The notes: generated by a model from the letters alone, not told the origin. A DNA stretch of 64,000 bases from Trichobilharzia regenti (GCA_944472135.2 OX235267.1:34193312-34257311); one strand, 5' to 3'. Numbered from the stretch's first letter, positions 24,793 to 37,000 are shown. Made by a program: numbers and translations.

Positions 24793-27509
24793 TGCTGGGT
24801 AAGGCGGTTGGTGAAGTCGGAGATATTTACTTCAGTTGAATCATTAGACGGAACTAACTGACCAGGCAATGTGAGGGTAGTACCATACACAAGTTGAGCT
24901 GGTGTACATCCCAAATCTTCTTTTACAGTTGATCGGATACTGAGAAGAACTAATGGTAGGTGTTCACTCCACTTAGATGAGTCAGCTTGTGCCATAAGCG
25001 AGCTTTTCAGTTGTCGATGGAAACGTTCCACCAGACCATTCGCTGCAGGATGATAAGCTGTAGTGGAGATATGGTTCACTCCAAGGAGTCTCGTAAACTC
25101 TCGAAACAGAGTTGATTGAAATTGAGCTCCTCGGTCTGTTGTAATAGTTGTGGGTACTCCGTAGTTTGACACCCAGCGATCTAAGAAAACCAAAGCGATA
25201 TTTTCTGCAGATATATCGTTGAGTGGACAAGCAATAGCCCATCGGGTAAATCGATCAATCGCAGTAAGTATATGAGTAAATCCTCTGGATGGCGGTAATG
25301 GTCCAATAATATCTATATGAACGTGTTGAAATCGTTTATCCGGTAAATTGAACTGTTTTGGAGGTGTGACGGTATGATGATGTACCTTGGATCTTTGACA
25401 TTGCAAGCATTGGCGGGCCCATTTCCGAATATCGGAGTTCATCTTGGGCCAAACAAAACGCTCGCTGATCAACTTGACTGTAGCACGCACTCCAGGATGA
25501 GACAATGAATGTAGATGTTCAAACAAAGGTTTTCGACAACTTAGTGGAACAAAAGGTCTATGAACGCCCGTTGAAACGTCGCAGACGATAGTTGTATCAG
25601 ACAGGGGAATAGGTACATCCTGCAACTGTAGGGAGGAGTTTCGTCTACAAGTATGGAGTTCGGCGTCATTTTTCTGCAGCTTGGCAATATTGTCTAAGCT
25701 AATATCTATCGAAGATAGGTGATTAACGTCACATCGAGACAAAGAATCGGCTACGATATTGGAATCTCCTTTGATGAACTGGATGTCTGTTGAGAATTGT
25801 GAGATGTAATCCAGTTGTCTGGCTTCTCTCGGAGAGTGTCTGTCCAACGAAGTGGTGAAAGCATAACAAAGAGGCTTATGGTCGGTTAAGATAGTAAAAA
25901 AATGTCGACCTTGTAAGAAGCTGAAATGTTTCACTGCTAGGTAGATGGCTAACAGTTCTCTGCCAAAAGTGCTGTAACGAGTTTGCGCAGGTTCCAACTT
26001 TTTGGAGAAGAAAGCAAGTGGAGTGATGTCATTATTGAACTTTTGTTGTAAAACTGCTCCCACTGCTACCTGCGATGCATCTGTACATAAAATGAGTGAA
26101 GCTTCTGGGTTGATATGAGATAACATTACAACGTTGGATAAGGCATCTTTTGCATTATTAAATGCTGCTTTTGCTTCTTCAGACCACTGAAATTTCTTCG
26201 AATTGCATCTAAGTAGGTCGGTCAGTGGCTGAACTATGGAGGCACATGATGGAATAAAACGTCGGTAGAAGTTGAACATCCCGAGAAAACGTCTAAGTTT
26301 CTTTAAGGAATCAGGTTCGGGAAAGTTCTTAATAGTTTCTATCTTATCTTCGGTAGGTCTGATGCCTTCGGCAGTTATTCGATGTCCTAAGAATTCAATG
26401 GAAGGGGAACCAAAAATACATTTCTTTGGATTGATAACAACTCCAAATTGTTCAAACCTTTGAAATAACAGGCTTAAGTGTTGCATATGTTCTTCCATCG
26501 ATGAGCTGGCAATTAAGACATCGTCGATATATACAAAGACGAAATCAAGACCTTGGGTAACTTGGTCCATAAAACGCTGAAATGTTTGAGCAGCATTCTT
26601 TAGTCCGAAAGGCATTCTCAAGAATTCGAATAATCCAAAAGGCGTGATAATTGCTGTTTTTGCAATGTCTTCTGGAGCGACTGGTATTTGATGATATGCC
26701 CTGACCAAGTCAACTTTAGTAAAAATGGTCTTTCCATGTAAGGTCAAGGAGAAGTCGTGGAGATGAGGTATAGGATAACGATCTGGGACCGTAGCGTTAT
26801 TCAAAGCGCGATAATCTCCACATGGTCGCCAGTCATGATTAGTTTTAGGTACCATGTGCAAAGGTGAAGACCATGGGCTGTTAGATGGTCGTATGATACC
26901 TAGCTGCATCATATGTTCGAATTCCGACTTAGCTGCTGCTAGTTTATCGGGTGGTAACCGTCGTGGACGTGCCTTCACAGGTTGTCCTGTTGTGATGATC
27001 TTATGCGTAACTGTATGAGATATATCTTCGACGTTGTATGATGGTTTAAGGATTTTAGGAAATCGTTGCAATAAAGCAGAGAACATTTCACTCTCCGGCT
27101 TTTCTATACAGATGCTATGAACAGAGTAGTCACATGTAATACCGTGGATCTTGAGTTGGGTGCAATTGTCAACCAGTTTTTTCTTGCTGATATCAACCAA
27201 CAGATTGAAGTGACTTAGGAAGTCTGCACCTAGTATAGCGTGACGTACGTCAGCTACTATGAAGATCCATGTGAAACGTCGGCGTAGTCCTAAGTTTAAA
27301 ATCATTGACTGTTCGCCATACGTCTGTATGTTGGTTTGGTTGGCAGCACGGAGTGAAAGTTTTCCAGGTATTTTGGCTGATCGCCTGGATAGTGAGGGGG
27401 GAATAACACTGACCTCGGCGCCTGTATCTACCAGGAATAATGTGCCGGTAGTCAAATCCCTCACATAGAAAAGGCGACTGGGGTGATTGCCATTAACAGC
27501 CGTCGCCAT
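24771..27509 (-). CDS. Pol: protease, RT, RNase H, integrase
   Basis: 912 codons without internal stop. Protease [12 protein letters not shown] at 26-37; RT with [32 protein letters not shown] and catalytic VYIDDVLIA near 326; RNase H with [25 protein letters not shown] and [10 protein letters not shown]; integrase with an H-X3-H...C-X2-C finger (HSLSHPG ... CLQC) and the catalytic triad Asp near 731 (HIDIIGP), Asp near 791 (TTDRGAQF) and Glu near 827 ([10 protein letters not shown]). All key residues are present. The frame ends prematurely at 24771; the remaining integrase tail is in another frame. Confidence 0.95.
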   Translation of the reverse strand: MATAVNGNHPSRLFYVRDLTTGTLFLVDTGAEVSVIPPSLSRRSAKIPGKLSLRAANQTNIQTYGEQSMILNLGLRRRFTWIFIVADVRHAILGADFLSHFNLLVDISKKKLVDNCTQLKIHGITCDYSVHSICIEKPESEMFSALLQRFPKILKPSYNVEDISHTVTHKIITTGQPVKARPRRLPPDKLAAAKSEFEHMMQLGIIRPSNSPWSSPLHMVPKTNHDWRPCGDYRALNNATVPDRYPIPHLHDFSLTLHGKTIFTKVDLVRAYHQIPVAPEDIAKTAIITPFGLFEFLRMPFGLKNAAQTFQRFMDQVTQGLDFVFVYIDDVLIASSSMEEHMQHLSLLFQRFEQFGVVINPKKCIFGSPSIEFLGHRITAEGIRPTEDKIETIKNFPEPDSLKKLRRFLGMFNFYRRFIPSCASIVQPLTDLLRCNSKKFQWSEEAKAAFNNAKDALSNVVMLSHINPEASLILCTDASQVAVGAVLQQKFNNDITPLAFFSKKLEPAQTRYSTFGRELLAIYLAVKHFSFLQGRHFFTILTDHKPLCYAFTTSLDRHSPREARQLDYISQFSTDIQFIKGDSNIVADSLSRCDVNHLSSIDISLDNIAKLQKNDAELHTCRRNSSLQLQDVPIPLSDTTIVCDVSTGVHRPFVPLSCRKPLFEHLHSLSHPGVRATVKLISERFVWPKMNSDIRKWARQCLQCQRSKVHHHTVTPPKQFNLPDKRFQHVHIDIIGPLPPSRGFTHILTAIDRFTRWAIACPLNDISAENIALVFLDRWVSNYGVPTTITTDRGAQFQSTLFREFTRLLGVNHISTTAYHPAANGLVERFHRQLKSSLMAQADSSKWSEHLPLVLLSIRSTVKEDLGCTPAQLVYGTTLTLPGQLVPSNDSTEVNISDFTNRLTQQCFSFDQ

Positions 27510-27916
27510 TACTGTCTGGCTGGGGAGTTTCCCTGAGATGAGTTACTACTGTTGTACATACACGGTCGAAGACACTTCAGGGCATTATGCCCATACCTCC
27601 TATGATACCAACAAATGTTACGGCTTTGGGACGGTGTTCTAGAACGTCGTCTAGATCTTGATCGCCGTTGCTTGGATACCGTATGTGACTGGTTCCTTTG
27701 TGCTCGAAGCTCAGACACTTCCAGTCGTAAGTCTTGCATTTGAGATGTTAACTGGGAAAGTAACCAAAACATTGGTGCGTCCTTCATAGATGTGGAATCC
27801 GGCAAGGCGGTAACAGAAGAGTTCTGTATCACTTCGCCTTTATGAAGTTCTTCGGGAATAGTGACACGTTTATATGGAGCCATTGTCAAAAAATATTTAA
27901 GTATAGAGATATACAA
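27509..27916 (-). CDS. Gag, short, CHCC zinc knuckle
   Basis: 135 codons, or 124 if started at the second Met ([18 protein letters not shown]). A hydrophobic/coiled stretch ([20 protein letters not shown]) at about 60-80, an Arg/Ser-rich linker and a CHCC knuckle ([18 protein letters not shown]) at about 101-118. The long helical capsid block that CsRn1-type Gags carry between the N-terminus and this linker is missing, so an internal deletion of several hundred bases is likely. The stop TAA overlaps the pol start as TAATG at 27511-27507, suggesting reinitiation rather than frameshifting links Gag to Pol. Confidence 0.82.
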   Translation of the reverse strand: MYISILKYFLTMAPYKRVTIPEELHKGEVIQNSSVTALPDSTSMKDAPMFWLLSQLTSQMQDLRLEVSELRAQRNQSHTVSKQRRSRSRRRSRTPSQSRNICWYHRRYGHNALKCLRPCMYNSSNSSQGNSPARQ

Positions 27917-27985
27917 AATAGCAAAACTTGTGGTAACAAAAATTAAAGCAATGCGAGTTTAAAAGGCCAAAATGGCAACAAAAAT

Positions 27986-28065
27986 GTTCAAAACGAGTTA
28001 ACTATCGAAACAAAAAGGTTCGAAAACGGGTTAACCATAAAAAAAGGTTCAAAACGGGCTCACCA
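27986..28065 (-). repeat. Three PBS-like tandem units
   Basis: Plus-strand units gttcaaaacgagttaacta (27986-28004), ggttcgaaaacgggttaacca (28017-28037) and the PBS itself (28046-28065), spaced about 30 nt. Each looks like a tRNA 3' end: a T-arm-like ggttc(g)aa, then ...cca. Confidence 0.6.
28046..28065 (-). promoter_or_regulatory. Primer-binding site
   Basis: Five nt inside the 5' LTR the element strand reads TGGTGAGCCCG followed by TTTTGAACC. The first 11 nt differ by one base from the complement of a eukaryotic tRNA-Trp 3' end, the primer reported for CsRn1-like elements. The tRNA of this species was not available, so the assignment is tentative. Confidence 0.6.
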
Positions 28066-28070
28066 ATTAT

Positions 28071-28529
28071 TGTGGTGGACCTTTTACTCTGTTAGCTTAG
28101 TTACCCAAATTCAAATAGAAAATAAAGTACCAAATCAGTTTAGTTACGGGAAGAATGTATTAAAGTTTGGTTACTTGGGTTTACAAAGATCCAAAGTCCA
28201 CAATAAACGTTATAGACTCCAGGTGCTGCGGGAAGACTGCTCCAGTACTAATTCTCCAATGTTGACGTTGCCGGAGGTCGACCAAAGTACGTAGGAAGAA
28301 CTACGGTGCTCCTGCAAAAATTTGAGATAGAAAGCAGGTGATTAAAATTGATCGACGGCAGTTGAGATGGTGGAGAAGACGGAGAGTCGAAGGCAGAACT
28401 ATATATTTATTCAAAACCCGAGGTAAAGTCCAAAGTACAGAGTTTATGGTTAAAACAAAGTAGTGTACAATATGTTCGTTATTTACATAGTAGTAAAATT
28501 TGGATAAGTTTATTTTTGAGGACTCCACA
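28071..28529 (-). repeat. 5' LTR of CsRn1-like element
   Basis: 459 bp, TGTGG...CCACA. It lies at high coordinates because the element is on the minus strand. Three single-base differences from the other LTR were noted by eye. Confidence 0.93.
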
Positions 28530-28533
28530 GATA

Positions 28534-29639
28534 TTCCCCTTCGTGATCACTGAAAATAGACTACTAGGTAAGGGAGACCGAAAAATGCCCATAAATCGAT
28601 TTATAGGTCTCAAAAGTAAGATGACCAAACTTACATTCGTGTCATCACAACCAGAGTGCCAACTAGATATGTACGCCTTGACAACATATTATTCCATCTG
28701 ACACCGTGGATGTGGCTACTCTCCAAGTGTGAACCCAAGCATGGTTCTGGGAAAATGGGAAGACTTCGTCCGGGAACGTCTCCAGGATGTAACGAGAGCA
28801 ATCCAGTGATTATTTAGTGACATGTAGCATATCTATGTGTTTCACCAAACAAGATGATTTTGTATGGTGGTCAAGGGGTCGGTAGTGGGTGATCATGTCA
28901 CCTATTTTTAGAGGGGGTCTGACAAAACTCAAAGTTTTACTGACCTGCGTATCCGGTGCCGACAGTATCAGAGGTGATGGAAAGCCTGCTAGCGAGTGAA
29001 ATTAGGGATCCTCCGGGCCAGGATATCATCTTACACGGAACTCAATACAGGATAAGGAATAGTTGGTCCCATTCACTGGCCAATTGACATAAATGGAGAG
29101 CTTTCTAGGACCAGAATATTCAAGTCCATGCCCTACTTTCATATTTTGAGAAGTCCCCCGATCCTTCGTCTGCAGAAGTTATACACATACAAATCCCAAG
29201 AATAACAGCTGGTGATCAGTTGTTAGCTTGGATAGTGAGCTTCATATAAAACGAGGACCTGTCACGAAAATCAACATAGTAAGCCTTTTGGAGGCTAAAG
29301 GTATTGGCATTCACCGATAGTGCGCAGTATAATAACACAAGTTCTTACACCCACAACTTCTATAGCGCTCGTCCCGCGTAGACCAAAGGTAAAGCAAAAC
29401 CACCAGAATTTACCGTCCAAATTACGAGCTATATTTCGGGACCAAATCGGAGTCCAAGATGAATACTCAACTAGTTAGTGATCGTGCACGAACGAACGAA
29501 TGTAACATGACAGCGTGCCAAATGGCGTAGATACTTGGCCGGAAGCCTTCAGCTAAGCAAATTGGCTAAAACAGTGAGGGTCAGCATTCAGTATTCAGTG
29601 ATGAATGCTGTGGTCATTAATTTTGGGGAATTACCTACC
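28534..29639. other. No recognisable gene
   Basis: Continues the sequence interrupted by the CsRn1-like element. It is richer in G+C than the introns around it and probably repeat-derived, but I recognise no domain. Confidence 0.35.
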
Positions 29640-29940
29640 GCTACCGCCTCATACACAGAAAGGAAACCACCGGAATATCACAAGGTGTCATTCTAGGTCC
29701 ACTGTTATTCTGATCCTTATAGAAGATGCTCCGAATAACTTAAGCTGTCCAACTTTTCTTTGGGTGGAGGATACAAAGGAGGGCAGGGTAGTGAAATACA
29801 CAGAAGTTCTAACTGCGGTGAGGGAAGAACTAACAGGCATGGAGAAATGGACCAAGGAAAATAGACTGGATTTCAACACTAACAAATATTCGACATTGCC
29901 TCTCCGTAAACTAGAACAACAGTACATCCAATTCTACTTA
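29640..29940 (+). pseudogene. Jockey/CR1-type RT fragment
   Basis: GISQGVILGPLLF (RT motif with QG and GP) ends in a stop at 29711. The next frame gives LIEDAPNNLSCPTFLWVEDTK, where WVED replaces the catalytic YADD, and MEKWTKENRLDFNTNK. Two breaks and the lost catalytic box make it a relic. Confidence 0.75.
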
Positions 29941-30751
29941 TGAGATACTTACCACAGCCGCACACAAAATGGAAAGTGGAAATAATCCTCATAGGTAAAG
30001 TTTACACAAATATTGACGATTTAACAGCATGGCTTTTGTGACACCAGTTAGTCATGCTACTTGAACAGCTTCGAATTCGCTTTCCGTTGGTTTCAATAAC
30101 GCTCTACCTGATAGACCTGAGCTTCACCCAACACTACCTGCTTACTATTTATTTTGGCCCATCTAACCTCGTGACCAGGCTGTTCCATAAACCACCCTAA
30201 CTTGTGAAGGGATAACAGATAACACTTGCGGCTGCTCAAGGGTGTATTTATTAAGAAAATTATGTAGAGAGTGTGGGGATATACAATCACATCACAACGC
30301 AACCACCAATCTATTGTTCCCTGAATATGATCCAGTGAGCATGAGTAAATTAAGTGACTGTTGAAAGCACGGTAGCTGAGATCCAATCGAATTAATTAAT
30401 TTCTTTGATCCCCTACAAGCTAACTAAATATTATGCACAAGTGACGAAATGAAACACGATACAGTTTGATTTCGTACCTTCAGTCAAACCAATCAATTTA
30501 AACAACGAAGGTTAGCACCTGATATTGTAAGACAACGAGACTATGGGTGCTTAGTTTTACCGATAAGCCCTTCTTAGTATTTCACTGCCAAACAGCACAA
30601 CAGATATTAAAGCTGTGCAAAACATTGATAGAACTCCTTCAAAATAGCCAAAAAGTGTCTATAAATCAAAGATATTACTACGAATCAACTGAATGAAACA
30701 AATACCAAGTGTTCGATATAAAATTATCAAAAATTAATGCACAATGAAATA

Positions 30752-30757
30752 TTTATT
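30752..30757 (-). terminator. Candidate poly(A) signal of GK
   Basis: AATAAA on the minus strand about 205 nt after the GK stop codon. Confidence 0.45.
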
Positions 30758-30960
30758 CATTATATTCTTGCTTAACTGAATGTAAGACTAAAAAATGAGA
30801 AGATGTAATGGAGGACCATTTATGCAATGGTAAATTACAACTAAACAAATGTCATTTTTCGAAATTCAGCAGTATATTTAAATAAGGTTGAATTTAGCGG
30901 TATAGACGATAAACAAGAGGTATTATTTTGTAGGAATATTTATAAAACAGAGAAAACATA

Positions 30961-31062
30961 TTATTTAATCATTTTCCCAATAAGAAGTCCGACCAAAAAT
31001 AAACCGATAGCCGCAACTCCGATCGATATTTGCTGTTTTTTTGACAGTGGACACTTTTTTTG
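30961..31062 (-). CDS. GK: GK terminal exon: hydrophobic C-terminal tail
   Basis: 102 nt; acceptor TATTTCTGTCTAG. Joins in phase 0 and encodes a basic [11 protein letters not shown], then [18 protein letters not shown] and KMIK before TAA. A hydrophobic helix flanked by Lys at the extreme C-terminus matches the arrangement of animal GKs, whose tail associates with the mitochondrial outer membrane. Confidence 0.8.
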   Translation of the reverse strand, partial: QKKCPLSKKQQISIGVAAIGLFLVGLLIGKMIK

Positions 31063-34000
31063 CTAGACAGAAATAAAATAAAAGAGATGATATAAGTTAA
31101 CAGAAGTCAATCCTATATGATAATCATTTTATGACATTCACCACCAACTCAAGTGTCTACTCGTATTTATCATCGTTATTAATATTTACTAGTTGTCCTT
31201 TGAGTTGTTATCGGAAGAAAGGTCTGCAGAAGCGCAAAAACATTGTATTCTATTTAAAGTAAATTATTGGTTGGTGACTGTCGGTGAAACATATGATGTT
31301 CACTTCGTCTTATTTGGGACTTGCCAGCCGAACTTACCTGCATTCCCCATTTGACGATGGTGTTTCAACTGAGACTCGGACCCAGTACTCATAGTCTCAG
31401 ACGCTAAAAGCGTTATCGACACGAGTGTCACCCCTAGTGCAACATGTATTAGTAATTGCTTGATAAAATTTGGTACATCCACGTACATCCAGATCACGAG
31501 TCGCAAACGTGGGGAGATCAGCATCCTGGGTTCCATTGTTAGTCACCGTCCACCAATTTCCTTCACTTTAAATAATCATACATAGTCGAAGCATCTGAGC
31601 AAGAAACCGACATGCCAACCTAAGGTCGAGCACTTCGGTTCAACCAATCAACAGGAAAGTTCGAACTGAATTAACTTGTATGCTATTCTCTGAAGTCATG
31701 TTTAGTTGTCCTCAACACTACCTACAAGTTTTTATTTCTTGTTTCCATAACTGTAAGGAGATCCACTGTGATAAATACAATTCCACATTAGATAAGTTTA
31801 TTCGTTATGACAAACAGTGGAAAAGTGCTTGACTCGTAACTTGACAGTTCTCCATTCCATTCGTGTTTGAATCTTTCACGGGATATGCTGAAGGGTTAAA
31901 GAACTGGGTGTGCATTTACCTTTCAGAGAAAATTTGTCTTCAAATCTTGAACTAAACTTTATTTTATATCTGCACGTGTTTTTTCTGCTTATTGTCATAT
32001 GTTTTTATTTTATTTCTGTTGTTTTTAGATGTAAAATTTCATTCTTCTCACAAATTAAACCTGTTAGTTGGTTATTTCAGACACCTAAGCAGATGTATCG
32101 TTCAAGGGTTTGTTACTTATTATCGATAAATTGCACAATTAATTTTAAAATTCGATTAAATTTGAAAATATTAATGTATAATATTTATTTCCAATCACAC
32201 ATATTGACCTGTTACATAGACTATAACAGTCAAGGTCAAAACAAATTAGTTCATTTCACTTTTGAGTTAATGGTGATAGTCGATGTAATTCAAGTAATAA
32301 TAATTCCTTATTTATTTAATTATTTAAATAATGTATTGATTTTTAATGCATTCATCAAGAGAAATTAAAAATCAGAAGTTGTAACAGAACTCAAACTAGA
32401 CGAATCCAGTGTTGGGCAGAACATTTTAACTATCTTTTGACTATATTTATACATGAAGTAAATTGAAGTATTAGTGTAACACTTTACAGAGAATTGCACC
32501 AATTGAAGGTTGGCACACTTCTTAAATCCAGTCATAAAGGTAGAGAAATGATATGAAGTGAAATTACAATAGACGAAAATATATAAGAGAAACAATATTA
32601 ACATGAAGAGTAATGAAGTACCAATAAATGTGGAAAGTTTTCAGACATTGGTTTTGTAAGCATTTTGCCTGATTGATTGGAGGATTTCATCATGAGCTGA
32701 CATCAGTTACAGAACCACTTGATGGAAACATGAGAGCACTGACCAGCTGTTTCGTCCTAGTTTAAGACTATTCATCAGTACGCACCCACTGAGATTCGAA
32801 CCCAGGGCCTTGGGGTCGATCCAATGGCCCATGGCTTAATGGTCTCTGAGCTCGCCTTGTAACCACAAGGCCCTGGATTCGAATCTCAGTGGGTGCATAC
32901 TGATGAAGAGTTTTAAACTAGGACGAAACAGCTGGTCAGTGCTCTCATGTTTTCATCAAGTGGTTCTGTAACTGATGTCAGCTCATGATGAAATCTTCCA
33001 ACCAATCAAACAAAATCCCTACAAACCAACACTTGAATATCAGTCTTGAATTATCTACTAATACAAAGATAAAGTTGTAGCCATGTATACCGAGACCAAA
33101 TTATGTGAATTACATATAGTAACCTATTTCCAAGAAAATACACAACATCATAGAGTCTTCCACCTCCACCCCTGTCTCACTCATTTTTCGCTGAAACTAT
33201 TTTTCATTAACTTCATATCATAAATCCAAATTATTACTTGACAATATCATCACTAGTCATGTGGTAAATCCATTTCATCAAAGTCAAAGTTATAATTTAT
33301 TTATGTCTAGTAAATAATAAGCAATATAAAATGACACAAACTGTTTGAAGAATACAATTTTGTACATTTAATTATTATTAAAAAGACCAAAGTATCAAAT
33401 AGTTTAAATACTCTCATATTAAAAGTGATACATCCCTGGCTAGGTCTTGAATACATACGGCCGATGAAACTTACATTTCGATGAAACCCCTAGTCAAAGA
33501 TACTAGTTCTAGGAGTGATTCATTAACTACTAAATGTTTGTTGTTATGACATCTACCACGGAATCAGAGTTTCATTTAAATTTTATTATAAATATGCATA
33601 TATACATATATATACGTGTACCATGGTAGTATGTAATTGCATATTAATTTGTCTATTAGATATCTCGCATATAAGGTAAAACCCTATTACTTATTGGATG
33701 ACAAGGTTTCAAACACAGTTTACTCTTGTTCATAATCATATCATCGATTATAACTACAAAACTTCGAAACTTGGGTTTTATTGTTGTCTTTACTACTTCC
33801 CGTAGGTTGTAGGAGTAATAGAATTTTTCAGATGTTCAGGACAGGTGTGGGATGATTTTTACTCCATGTATCTACAGGTGATTCGATAAATCAAGGTTGC
33901 ATTATGAGTCTTTCCCTCCACGCTGTTATCTTATCCCAGCCTATTTGTATGATTGTGTATAGTTTCGTGTAGTGCTGGATTTCTTGTCTGATTAAGGTCA

Positions 34001-37000
34001 ACTAATCTAGATTTTGCCAGTTGTCTGTGCTGTACTAGTCTGACTAACTCTTTTGTGCTTGATCTGACAGTCCCTGCAGAGTGTCAGTGTAGTTGAAGAT
34101 TGAATGATCAATTCATGGTTGTTTGCTCAAACCCAACTCCATATCATTGCGAGAGTCACCAATACTGTGGTCATCGTCTACGTCATTCGCTGTTCGTTTG
34201 AGGAGAGAAAACTATCAGAAGTATTATTGTGATTTATTGTTATAACATTTATTCTTAGACTTTGTGTACAATAACCTAATGGTTGGCTCTGTATTGGTAC
34301 AAGAATAAACAGTTCTTGAGTCACCAATTTGCGTTCTGGTTATTCGTGTTAGTTATTACGCATAGTTTCTGAAAGTCTTCCAAGGACAGCGTGAGGTCCA
34401 GTGTAGTAAGACTTGGACACTGACACAGGGTATTAGACAAACTAAATTATTTAATTTAATATTCTCCACAAGACTGATCCTTTAACCAAAAAAAAAGTTG
34501 ATTATAAGTGAATTCATGGGTTTCAGTGCCACTTTTATTCCTGCTTAGTTAAAAATTCTAGCTAAGGTTTGACCAATTTTTTTCATTATATGGATCCACC
34601 GCTGTTCCTTCAAATTCCATATTGTTGGCGTTATCAGCTTCTGATGTCCTTTTGCCGTGTAAGTCGTCCTTATTATTATTTTACATTTCCTGCATACTTC
34701 CTAATTAATTTATCAGGGTAATAAATAAGGTTCAAGGCTCCACTTATATTTCTTACTCCCTGCTTTAGATTTTTTTGGTACCATCTAAAGTTTCACTCTA
34801 TTATTAAGCAATTCACCAATCCTATTTTTAAAGACTTATGGTAGCATGAACTGAAGTCCAAACATCCGTTTGAATATATGGTTTTTCTGTAAATATTAGT
34901 GTTCAGCTTCCAACTTTCTTTCTTTTTTGTGAGACAATCTAACACTTGCAATTCCTCTTCATAACTTTCCAAACCAACAAACTCTACTACAAATGAGAGA
35001 GAATAAAGATAACAATAAAACTCAAGTTTCGAAGTTATATAGTTAAAATTCGTGATATGATTATGAAGAATAATAAATTGTGTTTGAAACCTCGTCATCC
35101 AGTAAATAATTTTTATTTATTTTTTGTTTTTGATTACAGCTTGATTCCACACCGTATTTTTGGTACAAGTATGGAATTTTCAGCATGGATATCGGTAGCC
35201 TAAATTTTGCAGGCTGACCATAGATATCAAGTGCGTGTCGGCAGGGGATCGAACCTCGGACCATATGCATGGTCGGCGAGAGTCCTAACCACTGTGCCAC
35301 CGAAGCTTTTACTTTATATGTGGCATATCCAGTAGAAAATTTAACGAGGAATATTTACTCTTCTAAATAAACAGAATTTAACGATTTATGATTTATGAAG
35401 AGATTTTTTGTGATACTCTTCGGTTGGCTGGCTGTTTTTGATTTAATTGCAGTGACTGAAGGTGAAATTGAGATCTGGATCATGAATAGATCACAATATT
35501 TTCCTGGTGACAATTTCATTCGTACTGATGTGCAATCGTATATATGTGTAAATAACAAGAGACAATTACAAGTTTCAAAAGAATAGTTACAGAACAAAAA
35601 ATATTCTTCTCGATAACTTCATCATCAGGCTCCACAAATATACTGTGGTGATTGACAATTTCTATCTCTGTATTGTTTAAAATACTTACTGTTGACTGTT
35701 GATATGTTCCTTATATGAATGGCATAATAATTCCGCTAAATACAAATTCCTGAATTCCGCCCTCTCTGTGTTTTGGTTGGATTCTTGTAATTCGGTCATC
35801 TCGAAATACTAATATTCGAAGTACAATAAATTACTACAAATTGGCGTCGCGATGAAGCTAAATAACCTGGGAAAATTCCCCATTAATGGGTCTCCGCGGG
35901 AGATTGCTGATTATCTTGAATGCTTCGATGCGTGGTGCATTTCAAAGAATGTTCGGGATGACAAAATACCAGCACATTTCATCACTGCTATTGGGCTAGA
36001 TGCATATAGCCTATTGAAGACTCTGTCATTTCCAGAAAAACCAATTTCTCTGCCAAATGCTAAGCTCCGTGAACTTCTCATAGATCACTTCCATATAATG
36101 ACTTTTGAGACCAGGGAGAGGGCTCACTTCAACAAACTGGTTCGTGCTCACAACCAGAGAATTAGAGACTTTATTCTTCAACTCCAAATACAAGCTTCAA
36201 AGTGTAACTTTGGAGATCAGATGCATACTCAACTACGTGATCGTCTAATTGCTGGAATCAATATTCCTAAATTAGAGAAAGAGTTAATTCAGATTCCTTC
36301 TTGTACCTTTCAAACTGCTAAAGATTTATGTATTACATATGAAGATGTCAACAGTGAATACTCTGCTCCCACTACGTCAGTATCTGATGTCATGTTGTCC
36401 AAAGTCGAACATACAAGTGTTCATGCAAAGCAATCCAAACTGTCGTCCACAGGTAATAAAATGCAGCGAGAGATAAAAAACATTAAACCGTGTTTATCCT
36501 GTGGAAAGTTACATCTACGAAGCGCTTGACGTTTTCGGGGTGCTAAGTGTCACACATGTGGTAAAGTTGGACACATCAAGACTGTTTGCAGAAGTTCGAA
36601 TACTTATGTCACTCAGAATTCTTATAATTCTCCCAATCTATCTAGTAAAATGGAGTCAATGTGTCTTTCAACTTTTCTCAATACTCAATCTCATCCAATG
36701 AAAACCTCCACTACAAGTTCAGCAACTCAAGTGTCAACTGTTTTCAAAAATGTGGTAGCCGAGTTACAATGCGAGCTGATGAAAACACGCAAAAAACTGA
36801 ATGAGATGAGAGAGAAACTGATTAAAATGGAGGAATTGCTGCATATGCATAGACTGCGTCTGTTGAATGCAGAGCATACAAGTACCCATGAAAGTCCTGC
36901 AAAACTTTTCAAATCTCGAATTCTCAGAAAGCATCTGATGTCCGCGACTTCTAATGTACATTATTACAAAGATAATAACTATAGACCTTCTGTTGGAATC

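Larger units (their letters stand above)
23486..28529 (-). mobile_element. CsRn1-like Ty3/gypsy LTR retrotransposon
   Basis: A 5044-bp element with 459-bp LTRs (23486-23944, 28071-28529) that start TGTGG and end CCACA and differ at only about three positions by eye. A 4-bp target-site duplication 'gata' flanks it (23482-23485, 28530-28533). On the minus strand the order is LTR, PBS, gag, pol (PR-RT-RH-IN), a displaced IN tail, PPT, LTR. The Gag knuckle is C-X2-H-X9-C-X3-C, the unusual CHCC form of the CsRn1 clade (first known from Clonorchis). LTR identity implies a recent insertion. Confidence 0.95.
32681..33010. repeat. Head-to-head pair of Sm-alpha-like SINEs
   Basis: Left copy on the minus strand (about 32681-32810), right copy on the plus strand (about 32824-33010), forming an inverted repeat with arms of roughly 125 bp. 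The right copy has an A-box-like 'tggcttaatggtc', a B-box-like 'ggattcgaatctc' and then a hammerhead ribozyme core. This tRNA-head plus hammerhead layout is that of the schistosome Sm-alpha family. Confidence 0.82.

Noticed and set aside
31910..32368. 152-codon frame rich in Leu/Ile/Phe
   Set aside because: Typical translation of AT-rich intron DNA, no conserved motif, opposite strand to GK.
36527..36529. Programmed stop-codon readthrough in TR-GAG-like copy 1
   Set aside because: Copy 2 has a zinc-knuckle Cys codon at the same position, so a point mutation explains it.
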